This document shows, in pieces, positions 45,317 through 53,215 of a stretch of DNA of 64,000 bases; the first letter of the stretch is position 1; the number at the start of each line of letters is the position of its first letter. This stretch comes from Limnochorda sp. LNt (lineage in GTDB: Bacteria; Bacillota; Limnochordia; Limnochordales; Geochordaceae). The notes beneath the pieces were generated by a model. The model had not been told where the DNA came from and did no database searches. It saw only the letters and a program-made list of their open reading frames with translations. The DNA is taken from NCBI RefSeq assembly GCF_035593265.1, contig NZ_CP141614.1, positions 620,001 through 684,000 of the forward strand. Reading direction: 5' to 3'. Position numbers and translations under genes: made by a program.

Positions 45317-45338
45317 CGGGAGCCGGGGGTGCGGCGGC

Positions 45339-46321
45339 GTGATCCAACTGGTCCAGGTCGGTAAGCGCTTCGGCCAGCGATGGGCGGTCCAGGACCTCAC
45401 CTGCTCGGTGGAGCCAGGGGAGGTCCTCGGCTTTTTGGGGCCCAACGGGGCCGGCAAGAGCACCACCATGCGCATCGTCACCGGCTACATGCCTCCTACG
45501 ACCGGGAGCGTCCGGGTGGCCGGCGTCGACGCCCTGGACGATCCCGTGCGCCTCAAGAGCCGGGTCGGCTACCTCCCCGAGATCCCCCCGTCTACGGCGA
45601 GATGACGGTGCGGGGCTACCTGCTCTTCGTGGCCGAGATGCGACGGGTGCCGCGACACCGGCGCCGCCGCCACGTCGACGAGATCATGGGGCGGACCGGC
45701 GTCGCCGACGTGGCGCACCGGCTGGCGGGCCGGCTCTCCCGGGGCTACAAGCAGCGGGTGGGCCTGGCGGCCGCCCTGGTGGGGGAGCCGCCCGTGCTGG
45801 TGCTGGACGAGCCCACGGCAGGGATGGATCCCCGCCAGATCATCGAGATGCGCCAGCTCATCCGGAGCCTGGCCGGACGACACACCGTGCTGCTCAGTTC
45901 CCACATCCTGCCCGAGGTGGCCAGCACGTGCCAGCGGGTCCTGATCATCAACAAGGGCCGCCTGGTGGCGCAGGACACCCCCGACAACCTGTCCGCCCGG
46001 TTGGGTGGCCGACGGCACCTGAGGCTGGAGGTGAGGGGTGACCGTGAGGCCCTGGAGGCCGCGCTGGCCGAGGTGCCGGGCATCGTCGAGGTCCGGTGGC
46101 CGGGCGGGCCGGGCCAGGAGGGGACCGCGGTGGCAGAGCTCGACCTCGGTCCCGGCGGAGCCGATGGCGAGGCCGCCGGAGACGTCCGGGAGGCCATCTT
46201 CTTCGCGCTGGCGCGCCGGGGCTTGCCCATCCTGGAGATGCGCAGCCTCGACCGCAGCCTCGAAGACGTCTTCCTGGAGCTCGTCACCCACGAGGACCTG
46301 GAGCCCGACGCCAGGACCTGA
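45339..46321 (+). pseudogene. ABC transporter ATPase (GldA type), frameshifted in a C run
   Basis: The first frame gives LGFLGPNGAGKSTTMRIVTG (Walker A) and stops at GYLPEIPPSTAR. One C missing from the six-C run at about 45582-45588 explains this: with seven Cs it reads GYLPEIPPVYGEMTVRGYLLF. The next frame continues to 46321 with signature LSRGYKQRVGLAAAL, Walker B VLVLDEPTAGMD and the H-loop LLSSHIL, then a C-terminal beta domain. With the repair it is a normal protein of about 327 residues. As the three downstream genes look healthy, a sequence error in the homopolymer is as likely as a true mutation. Confidence 0.88.
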
Positions 46322-46345
46322 CGGGGGAAGGAGGAGGCAACGCCG

Positions 46346-47053
46346 ATGGCCGTCTTCGCCATCTTCAAGCGGGAGCTCAAGAGCTACCTGGTCTCGCCGC
46401 TGGCCTACGCGGCCGGGGTCGTCTTCCTCGCCATCTCCGGCTACTTCTTCTCCGTCATCCTGCTGGCCACCCGCATCGCAGACCTGCGGCCGTACTTCCT
46501 CAACCTGGGCGTCATCCTGCTGCTGGTGACGCCGCTGTTGACGATGCGATCCCTGGCCGAGGAGCGCCAGAGCCACACCGACGAGCTGCTCATGACGCTG
46601 CCCGCCACGCCGGCCCAGATCGTGGTGGGCAAGTACCTGGCCACCCTGGCCCTCTATGCCGGGATGCTCGCGCTGACGGCCGTCTACCCCGCATTGCTGT
46701 ACTGGCTCTCCGACCCTCCCGCCGGCCCCATCCTCTCGTCCTACCTGGGCGCGCTGCTCCTGGGGGGCACCTTCCTGGCCGTGGGCGTCTTCACCTCGTC
46801 GCTGACCGACAGCCAGATGGTCGCGGGGCTGCTCTGCTTCGGTCTCATCCTGTTGATGTGGGTCATCAACTGGCTGGCCTTCGCGATGACGGGGCCCGTT
46901 GCCGACGCGGCGCGCCAGCTGGCCGTCTTCGAGCGCTTCGACGACTTCACCAAGGGGCTCGTCGACTCGACGCACGTGCTCTTCTACGTGAGTGCCATCG
47001 CCATCTTGCTCTTCTTGAGCGTGCGGAGCCTCGAGCGGCGCACGTGGATGTGA
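46346..47053 (+). CDS. ABC-2 type permease (GldF-like)
   Basis: 235 residues with six spans: LAYAAGVVFLAISGYFFSVI, YFLNLGVILLLVTPLLTM, LATLALYAGMLALTAVYPALL, YLGALLLGGTFLAVGVFTSS, VAGLLCFGLILLMWVINWLA, VLFYVSAIAILLFLSVRSL. LAEERQSHTDELLMTLPATP is the typical cytoplasmic loop. It starts 24 nt after the ATPase frame and is followed by the Gld_G and DUF4340 genes, the known conserved order of this transporter class. The transported substrate is unknown. Confidence 0.88.
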   Translation: MAVFAIFKRELKSYLVSPLAYAAGVVFLAISGYFFSVILLATRIADLRPYFLNLGVILLLVTPLLTMRSLAEERQSHTDELLMTLPATPAQIVVGKYLATLALYAGMLALTAVYPALLYWLSDPPAGPILSSYLGALLLGGTFLAVGVFTSSLTDSQMVAGLLCFGLILLMWVINWLAFAMTGPVADAARQLAVFERFDDFTKGLVDSTHVLFYVSAIAILLFLSVRSLERRTWM

Positions 47054-47067
47054 GGGGGGGGCGCGCG

Positions 47068-48567
47068 ATGCAAGAGTCCGAGCGCATCGGTGGGATCCAG
47101 CGGCTGACGCGAGCGGGTGCTCGCCTGCGGCTGGCGCGTGGGGCCAACGCCACGCTCTTCACCCTCTTCGTGGTGGGCATCGTGGTCCTCCTCAACGTCA
47201 TGCTGGCCCAGCGCCCGCTGCGCCTCGACCTCTCGGCTGACAAGCGCTTCCAGCTCGCTCCGCAGAGTCGCCAGGCCCTCGACCGCCTGCGGCAGCCCGT
47301 CACCCTGTACGCCTTCGTCTTCGAGGGTACCGAGGAGGCCGAGCGCCTGGGCGATCTGTTGCGAGAGTACCGCCTGGCGTCGGACCGGGTGCGGGTGCGG
47401 ATGGTGGACCCCGATCGTGAGCCGACCCTGGCCCAGAAGTACGAGGTGCGCGCCGCGGGCACGGTCGTCGTGGAGATGGGGAGCAACTACCGCAAGATCG
47501 AGCCCTTCAACCTGTTCACCTCGTCGCTGTACGGCGCGATGGAGTTCCGAGGGGAGCAGGCGGTGACCCGGGCGCTGCTGGAGCTGAGCGGCCTGGGCGG
47601 CAGCGTCGTCTACTTCCTGGAGGGCCACGGCGAGGGAAGCCCCTACGACGACTACTCGGAGCTGCGCGGCTATCTCGAAGGGGAGGGCTTCACGGTCAAG
47701 ACCCTCAACCTCGCGCTGACCGACTCGGTGCCCGACGACGCACGGGTCGTGGTGGTGGCCGGACCTCGCACGGATCTGGCCGTCCAGGAGCGGGAGATGC
47801 TGGAGGCGTTCGTGCAGGAGCGCGGAGGGCGGCTGGCGCTCTGGCTCGACCCGCTGCCCAACCGGCAGCTCCCGCAGGTCGATGGGCTGCTGGCGACGCT
47901 GGGGGTCGAGCGCGTGCCGGGGGTCGTCGTGGACCCGGGCCGTGCTCTCTTCGGAGACGCGCTGAGCCCCGTGCCGGAGTTGCGGTGGCACGACGTGACG
48001 AGTCCCCTCATCCAGGCCAACGTGGGCGTGGTGTTGCCGGGCGCTCAGGCCCTTCGCGCGGCGTCGGGTGACCGCGTCACGGCCCTGATGGTGAGCACCG
48101 ACCGCGCCTGGGCCGAGCGCGACGTGAGCGGCCAGCGCTGGCAACGTGACGGGGAGGACGTGGCGGGCCCCCTCGAGCTGGCCCTGGCCATCCAGCGGGA
48201 GGAGCCGGTGGCGCCAGCCACTGCCACGTCTGAGGCCACGTCGGCGGCGAGCGCGGACGAAGCGTCCGCCCAGCCGTCGGAGGGCGAGACGACCCGGGTC
48301 CCGGTCGCCGTCGTGGTGGGCAACTCCACCTTCGCCCGCAACGGCTCCTTCGCCTTCCAGGGCAACCGGGACTTCGCGGCCAACCTGATCACGTGGCTGG
48401 CCGGCCAGAGCGAGATGGTCACCATCCGGCCCACCACCACCCCGCTGCCCACGGTGCTCCTGACGGGCCGCCAGGCACGGGGCATCTTCTACGGCACCAC
48501 CCTGGGCATGCCGCTGGCGGTGGTGGTGGCCGGCGTGCTGGTCTGGTGGCGGAGGCGAGGCCTGTGA
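47068..48567 (+). CDS. GldG-like ABC auxiliary protein
   Basis: 499 residues. One N-terminal span (TLFTLFVVGIVVLLNVMLAQ), then RLDLSADKRFQLAPQSRQAL and VRVRMVDPDREPTLAQKYEV, as in the ABC-type uncharacterised/Gld_G family. Later VVYFLEGHGEGSPYDDYSEL, and a C-terminal span (TTLGMPLAVVVAGVLVWWRR). Ser/Ala-rich low-complexity sequence near 390-410 is a linker. The GTG of the next gene overlaps its stop by 3 nt. It is thought to form the extracytoplasmic part of the transporter. Confidence 0.88.
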   Translation: MQESERIGGIQRLTRAGARLRLARGANATLFTLFVVGIVVLLNVMLAQRPLRLDLSADKRFQLAPQSRQALDRLRQPVTLYAFVFEGTEEAERLGDLLREYRLASDRVRVRMVDPDREPTLAQKYEVRAAGTVVVEMGSNYRKIEPFNLFTSSLYGAMEFRGEQAVTRALLELSGLGGSVVYFLEGHGEGSPYDDYSELRGYLEGEGFTVKTLNLALTDSVPDDARVVVVAGPRTDLAVQEREMLEAFVQERGGRLALWLDPLPNRQLPQVDGLLATLGVERVPGVVVDPGRALFGDALSPVPELRWHDVTSPLIQANVGVVLPGAQALRAASGDRVTALMVSTDRAWAERDVSGQRWQRDGEDVAGPLELALAIQREEPVAPATATSEATSAASADEASAQPSEGETTRVPVAVVVGNSTFARNGSFAFQGNRDFAANLITWLAGQSEMVTIRPTTTPLPTVLLTGRQARGIFYGTTLGMPLAVVVAGVLVWWRRRGL

Positions 48568-50057
48568 GACGCTCGGTCTGGACCGTGGCCACCGGCGTCG
48601 TCTTCGTCGGGCTGCTGGCCGTCTGGGCAGTCTGGATGCGACCGGCCGGCTCCCGGCAAGCGCCGGGCACGACCGTCCTGGAGGTGGAGCCCGCCGAGGT
48701 GCAGGCGCTGGTGGTGGAGCACCGCGACGGCGTCACGGTGGAGATCCAGCGAGACGGCGACGGGTGGCGGATCGGGCGGCCGCGGCCGGTGCCGGCCAGC
48801 TCGTCGGCCGTCGACTCGCTGTTGCGGGCCCTGGCGCCCCTCGAGGCGCGCCGCGTCATCGCATCCGGACCGTCCGACGGGGAGGGCGACGGCACCGTGG
48901 ATCCGGCCGCCTTCGGACTCGCTCCTCCTCAGGCGGTGTTGACGCTGACGCTGGCCGACGGGTCGAGCCGGCGGCTGCGGGTCGGGGACCCGACCCCCGT
49001 CTCCCAGGGCCTGCCGGCGTACTACGCGCAGGACGAGCGGAGCGGCGCCATCTATACCATCGACGCCTACGTGGCCGAGCAGATCACGGGCTCCTGGGAG
49101 AGCTTTCGGGAGCGCCGGTTGGTGCCGTTGGCGGTCGACGACGTCCGGCTGGTGCGGATCCGGCGGGACGGCGTGACGCTGGAGGCCCGGCGCGACCCTC
49201 AGGCCCCGGTCGCCGAGAGGCGGTGGAGGCTGATGGCTCCGTACCAGGCGCCCGGCGATACGCAGGCCATCGAGAGCGTGCTGCGGGATCTCGAGTTCGC
49301 CCGGATCGGCCGCTTCGTCGACGACGAGCCGTCGGCGGACGCGCTGGCCGGTTGGGGGCTCGCCTCGCCTCGAGCGGTCATCGAGGTGGAGTACGTCGCC
49401 TCGGAGCAGGCCGAGACGACCGCCACCGTCGTCGTGATGGTGGGCCACGAGGCCGACGAGGGCAGCCGCTACGTCAAGCTCGCCGGCAGCCCCTCCGTCT
49501 ACACCCTCCCCCAGTCGGACCTGCAGGCGGCCCTCGAGGCGGCTGCCGATGACTGGGTCCGGCGCCGGGTGCTGGGTCTGGCCCGCTCCGAGATCCAGCG
49601 GATCTCCATCGGGATGGAGGGCCGCCCGGGCCCTTACACGCTGGAGCGAGACCCGCAGGGCGGCTGGAGGCTGGCGCCCCAGGGAGAGGCGTTGGAGACG
49701 GGCGAGGTCGAGTCGTGGCTGGACTCCCTGTGGCGGCTGCAGGCCGAGGGCGTCGCCGCGGTGGGGAGGGGGGCCCAACCTCCCCAGCGAAGTACGGGGG
49801 GCCAGGCCACCGTCATCGAGCTGACGGTCGCGGGCCATGACGGTGTCCCCGTGACCCGCCTGGTGATCCCGGTGCCCTTGCAGGCGGCGGCCGGGGACGG
49901 GGGCAGTGCGGCCCTGCGAAGGGTCTACGTGGAGCAGGGCCAGGACCGGCTGGTCTACGAGATCGCCGACGACGCGCTGAGGGGAATCGAGGGCGTCATC
50001 GCGAAATGGACGGCACCCGAGCAGGGAGCCGGCTCGTCGCCCTCCGCCAGTCGCTGA
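48564..50057 (+). CDS. DUF4340 protein of the ABC operon
   Basis: 497 residues. An N-terminal membrane anchor (VATGVVFVGLLAVWAVWM) is followed by repeated DUF4340 beta units: ALVVEHRDGVTVEIQRDGDG, FGLAPPQAVLTLTLADGSSR, RDGVTLEARRDPQAPVAERR. The product is extracytoplasmic. Start GTG 48564 lies in GTGA shared with the previous stop. The downstream glycosyltransferase frame begins within its last 52 nt. DUF4340 nearly always follows GldG-like genes; role unknown. Confidence 0.88.
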   Translation: MRRSVWTVATGVVFVGLLAVWAVWMRPAGSRQAPGTTVLEVEPAEVQALVVEHRDGVTVEIQRDGDGWRIGRPRPVPASSSAVDSLLRALAPLEARRVIASGPSDGEGDGTVDPAAFGLAPPQAVLTLTLADGSSRRLRVGDPTPVSQGLPAYYAQDERSGAIYTIDAYVAEQITGSWESFRERRLVPLAVDDVRLVRIRRDGVTLEARRDPQAPVAERRWRLMAPYQAPGDTQAIESVLRDLEFARIGRFVDDEPSADALAGWGLASPRAVIEVEYVASEQAETTATVVVMVGHEADEGSRYVKLAGSPSVYTLPQSDLQAALEAAADDWVRRRVLGLARSEIQRISIGMEGRPGPYTLERDPQGGWRLAPQGEALETGEVESWLDSLWRLQAEGVAAVGRGAQPPQRSTGGQATVIELTVAGHDGVPVTRLVIPVPLQAAAGDGGSAALRRVYVEQGQDRLVYEIADDALRGIEGVIAKWTAPEQGAGSSPSASR

Positions 50058-51238
50058 GCAAGGCCGTCCTGCCGTTGCGGGCCGTGCCCGCATGGCGGGA
50101 CCTTCAGCCGGCGGAGGTGCTGATGCTGACAGCCACCTACGGGCAGGGACACATCCAGGCTGCCCGGGCCCTGGCGGAGGCCATGGCGGTGGTGCGTCCC
50201 GGCATCCGGACGGCCAGCATCGACTTCTTCGACCTGATCAATCCGGTCTTCAACGCCGCCACCCGCCTCGCCTACATCTACTCGGTGCGCAAGGCGCCGG
50301 TGCTGTGGCGGGAGTTTTACGAGCGCACGGCGCGCATCGACCCCGACTCCTTCCTGCAGCAGCGGCTGTACCACCTGGGGGAGTCGGCGCTGCGCCGCAC
50401 CATCGAGGCGACGCAGGCCCGGGTCGTGGTCTCCACCCACCCGACGCCGGGCGGGGTGGTGGCCGAGCTCCATCGCGACGGCAAGCTTTGGCCCGAGCCC
50501 GCGTTGACGGCGACGGTCATCACCGACTACGTGCTCCACAGTCAGTGGGTGCATCCATCGACCGGCCTCTACCTGGCGTCGTGCCATGACGTCGCCGACG
50601 AATTGATGGCGCGGGGCATCCCCGCCAGCCGGATCGAGGTGACGGGCATCCCCATCCGGTCCGGCTTCCGCCGACCCGTCGATCGGGAGGCGGCTCGCGC
50701 CCGGTGGGGTCTGGATGCCGAGCGGCCCGTCGTGGTGATGCTCATCGGGGCTCACGGGATGATGCGGGGCGCGGTCGAGGCGTGCCGTAGGCTGGCGCGC
50801 CTGCCGGAGCCGCTCCAGCTGGTGGTCGTGGCCGGCTTCGACCGCCACCTGCAGGCCACCCTGGAGGCGGAGCTGGCCGGCTCGCCGCATCCGGTGCGGG
50901 TGCTGGGCTTCGTCGAAGAGGTGCCGGCGTTGATGGCGGCCAGTGACGTGCTGGTGACCAAGCCGGGCGGGCTGACGGTCTCGGAGGCCCTGGCCATGGG
51001 CACGTGCACCGTGGTCTACTCGCCCATCCCCGGCCAGGAGGAGGGCAACGCGGCGTACCTGCGACGCCACGACGCCGCGGAGGTGGCCGCGTCGCCCGCC
51101 GAGCTGGCCTTCGTCGTCGAGGGGCTGCTGCAGGCACCCGAGCGCCGGCGCCAGCTGGCGGAGCGTGCCCGCCAGCTGGGGCGCCCCGATGCCGCCACGG
51201 AGGCGGCCTCGCTCATCCTGGGGCGCGGCCTGCCGTGA
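50006..51238 (+). CDS. Diacylglycerol-type glycosyltransferase (MGDG synthase/YkoN-like)
   Basis: 410 residues, GT28/MurG-like. The N-terminal MGDG-synthase part has LMLTATYGQGHIQAARALAE, ASIDFFDLINPVFN and STHPTPGGVVAELH; the C-terminal nucleotide-sugar half has VVMLIGAHGMMRGAVEACRR, VLGFVEEVPALMAASDVLVTKP and GGLTVSEALAMGTCTVV. It probably transfers a hexose to a lipid at the inner membrane face. ATG 50006 makes a 52-nt overlap with the DUF4340 gene. The following deacetylase and YkoP genes match the B. subtilis ykoN-ykoP-type order. Confidence 0.85.
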   Translation: MDGTRAGSRLVALRQSLSKAVLPLRAVPAWRDLQPAEVLMLTATYGQGHIQAARALAEAMAVVRPGIRTASIDFFDLINPVFNAATRLAYIYSVRKAPVLWREFYERTARIDPDSFLQQRLYHLGESALRRTIEATQARVVVSTHPTPGGVVAELHRDGKLWPEPALTATVITDYVLHSQWVHPSTGLYLASCHDVADELMARGIPASRIEVTGIPIRSGFRRPVDREAARARWGLDAERPVVVMLIGAHGMMRGAVEACRRLARLPEPLQLVVVAGFDRHLQATLEAELAGSPHPVRVLGFVEEVPALMAASDVLVTKPGGLTVSEALAMGTCTVVYSPIPGQEEGNAAYLRRHDAAEVAASPAELAFVVEGLLQAPERRRQLAERARQLGRPDAATEAASLILGRGLP

Positions 51239-52014
51239 GCGGCACGGGCCTCCTCCTGATGGGCCTGGCGGGTGCCTGGACCGCGCTGGCCGCTCTCTCG
51301 TACACCGTGGGCGCCGACGTCTGGTATCGGGGGCTGGGATGCGGCGTCATCCGGGAGGGGCCCGGTGCTGGCGGGCAGCTCGCGCTCACCTTCGACGACG
51401 GGCCCGACCCCGTCTGGACAGCCCGCATCGCCTCGGCCCTGGAGGCCTTCGGGGCCAGGGGCACCTTCTTCGTACTGGCATCGGGGGCCCGCCGGCATCC
51501 CGCCGTCGTGCGCAGGTTGCTGGAGGGGGGACACGAGGTCGCCCTCCATGGGTACGACCACCGTCCGCTGTGGCTGACGGGACCCCGCGAGAGCTGCCGG
51601 CGACTCTTCGAGGCCGTCGCCGTGCTGGAGAGCATCCTGGACGGCCAGCGGCCGCGCTTCTTCCGTCCTCCGTGGGGCCACTTCAACCTGGCGGCGGCTC
51701 GCTGCGCCCGGGAGTTGGGGCTGCGGCTGGTGCTGTGGTCGCACGCGCCTCCCGACTGGCGAGCGAGGACTCCCGCCGGGGAGCTGGCCCGGCACCTGCG
51801 GGAGGCCCTGCGCCCCGGCGCCATCGTGGACCTGCACGACGCGGGCCCCGGTGACCGTCCCCTCGTGCTGGCGGAGGTGCTGCCCGAGGCGCTGCAGCTC
51901 GGCCGGAGCCGGGGGCTGCGGTTCGTCACCCTGTCGCAGCTCCTGCACGACGATGGCGGGGCGGCGCCCCGACGGGCCCGTCCCATCCGGCAAGGGGAGG
52001 CCACCCACACGTGA
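51235..52014 (+). CDS. Polysaccharide deacetylase (NodB domain)
   Basis: 259 residues. One N-terminal span (GLLLMGLAGAWTALAALSYT), then NodB motifs: LTFDDGPDPVWT (motif 1), VALHGYDHRPLWLTGP (metal His pair region), RFFRPPWGHFN (motif 3), LWSHAPPDWRA, VDLHDAGPGDRPLV (motif 5). The enzyme removes N-acetyl groups from extracellular glycans, metal-dependent. GTG 51235 overlaps the glycosyltransferase stop as GTGA. The membrane anchor keeps it outside the cell. Confidence 0.9.
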   Translation: MSGTGLLLMGLAGAWTALAALSYTVGADVWYRGLGCGVIREGPGAGGQLALTFDDGPDPVWTARIASALEAFGARGTFFVLASGARRHPAVVRRLLEGGHEVALHGYDHRPLWLTGPRESCRRLFEAVAVLESILDGQRPRFFRPPWGHFNLAAARCARELGLRLVLWSHAPPDWRARTPAGELARHLREALRPGAIVDLHDAGPGDRPLVLAEVLPEALQLGRSRGLRFVTLSQLLHDDGGAAPRRARPIRQGEATHT

Positions 52015-52703
52015 GCCGGCCGACCCACGCGCGCGGCCGCGGAGCTCGGAGCCGATGGCGACACCTGATGGCGCGGGCCTGGTCCGGGTGGGAGTGGGCC
52101 TTCGCCAAGCTCTTTCGGCTCTACCAGGTGCCGGGGGCCGGCGACGGCGTGCTGAGTTTCGGTTTCCGCCGGTGGCGGGGCCCGGCCGTCCGGCTCGGAG
52201 ACGGCACCGTGGTGCGGCGCGGCGACTGGGTCGCCGAGGTGCACATCACCAGCCCGCGGGTGCTGGCCCGAAGGGACGTGGCCAGCTCGTCACTGACCCG
52301 GCTGGTCTTCGTCCTCAGCGCGCAGATGCGCTCGGCGCTGCAGGCTCTGGCGCGCGAGATCGAGTCGGGCCGCCTGACGGTGCCCATCGTCGCGCTGTAC
52401 GGCAAGACGCTGCTGCACCGGGGGGCTGCGAGGCTGGGCTTCGAGGTGCACGATCTGCCCGAGGGGATCGGCTCGCGGCTCCTGGCGGCCTACGAGCGCT
52501 GGCTGGTGAGTCTGTACCACCCACTGGCCCCCGGTGCGGGGGCGATGGGGGAGCGGGTCAAGATCGTCTGGCTCTCCACGGGGGCCCTGCTGCGGCGCTT
52601 CGGCGAGAGAGGGCCGACCATCGGCGACCGGACCGGGGCGCAGGCGGAGGCTCCTTCGTGGTATACTGCGCCAGGCAATCCAGGGGAGGGCACGCGACCG
52701 TGA
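52011..52703 (+). CDS. YkoP-like protein
   Basis: 230 residues. WEWAFAKLFRLYQVPGAGDGVL, GDWVAEVHITSPRVL, LAREIESGRLTVPIVALYGK and VKIVWLSTGALLRRFG match the YkoP family by position of conserved segments. It starts GTG 52011, overlapping the deacetylase stop. The C-terminal stretch holds a TATACT at 52662-52667 that may drive the following gene. Function is unknown; it always keeps company with the GT28 and NodB proteins, so a lipid- or wall-glycan role is inferred. Confidence 0.75.
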   Translation: MSRPTHARGRGARSRWRHLMARAWSGWEWAFAKLFRLYQVPGAGDGVLSFGFRRWRGPAVRLGDGTVVRRGDWVAEVHITSPRVLARRDVASSSLTRLVFVLSAQMRSALQALAREIESGRLTVPIVALYGKTLLHRGAARLGFEVHDLPEGIGSRLLAAYERWLVSLYHPLAPGAGAMGERVKIVWLSTGALLRRFGERGPTIGDRTGAQAEAPSWYTAPGNPGEGTRP

Positions 52704-53059
52704 TCACCCTGACGGCAGAGGCGACCACCCAGTTGAGAAGGCTCCTGGCCGAGAAGAACCGGCCAGGGCTCTTCTTGCGGCTCTTCGTGCAGCCGGGGGG
52801 CTGCCGGGGCTTCTCTTACGGCATGGCCTTCGACGACGAGATGCGCGATGACGACGTGGTCGTCGAGCACGAGGGCGTGCGCATCGCGGTGGATCCCTTC
52901 AGCGCCCGGCTGCTGGAGGGCGCCCGCGTCGACTACACCGACGCCCTGATGGGCGGCGGCTTCACCATCACCAACCCCAACGCCGTCTCCACCTGCGGCT
53001 GCGGCCGCTCGTTTAGGACCCGGGGGGCCCGGGGCAATCCCCAGTCCTGCTGCCACTGA
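52700..53059 (+). CDS. A-type iron-sulfur carrier (IscA/ErpA/HesB family)
   Basis: 119 residues. VQPGGCRGFSYGMAF and STCGCGRSF hold the three ligand Cys of the family (Cys-x..-Cys-Gly-Cys), and DPFSARLLEGARVDY is the conserved middle. It carries and delivers Fe-S clusters. GTG 52700 overlaps the YkoP stop as GTGA; a C-terminal tail with an extra CC is unusual. It may serve the oxidoreductase pair next door, which needs Fe-S ferredoxin. Confidence 0.92.
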   Translation: MITLTAEATTQLRRLLAEKNRPGLFLRLFVQPGGCRGFSYGMAFDDEMRDDDVVVEHEGVRIAVDPFSARLLEGARVDYTDALMGGGFTITNPNAVSTCGCGRSFRTRGARGNPQSCCH

Positions 53060-53125
53060 CGGGTCACCCCGCGCCTGCGTCGAGCCCCGTGCGTCCGGCG
53101 ACGCCCCATGTATACAGGTGGCGGC

Positions 53126-53156
53126 CCTTTCGCTGCCAGCGAAGGGGTGTTATAAT
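53126..53156 (+). promoter_or_regulatory. korAB promoter with palindromic operator
   Basis: TATAAT (53151-53156) is preceded by the inverted repeat CCCTTTCGCTG/CCAGCGAAGGGG (53126-53147) that covers the -35 region and spacer. The -35 (TTTCGC) is weak, so a protein bound to the palindrome could repress or activate. Confidence 0.5.
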
Positions 53157-53215
53157 GCATCGGAACGTTGCATGGATGCAAACCGCCTCAACACACGAAG
53201 CCGGGGGGAGTGCCC

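Noticed and set aside
46096-47053. A long frame over the end of the ATPase and the permease
   Set aside because: It is an upstream extension, in another frame, of the GldG-like gene that really starts at 47068.
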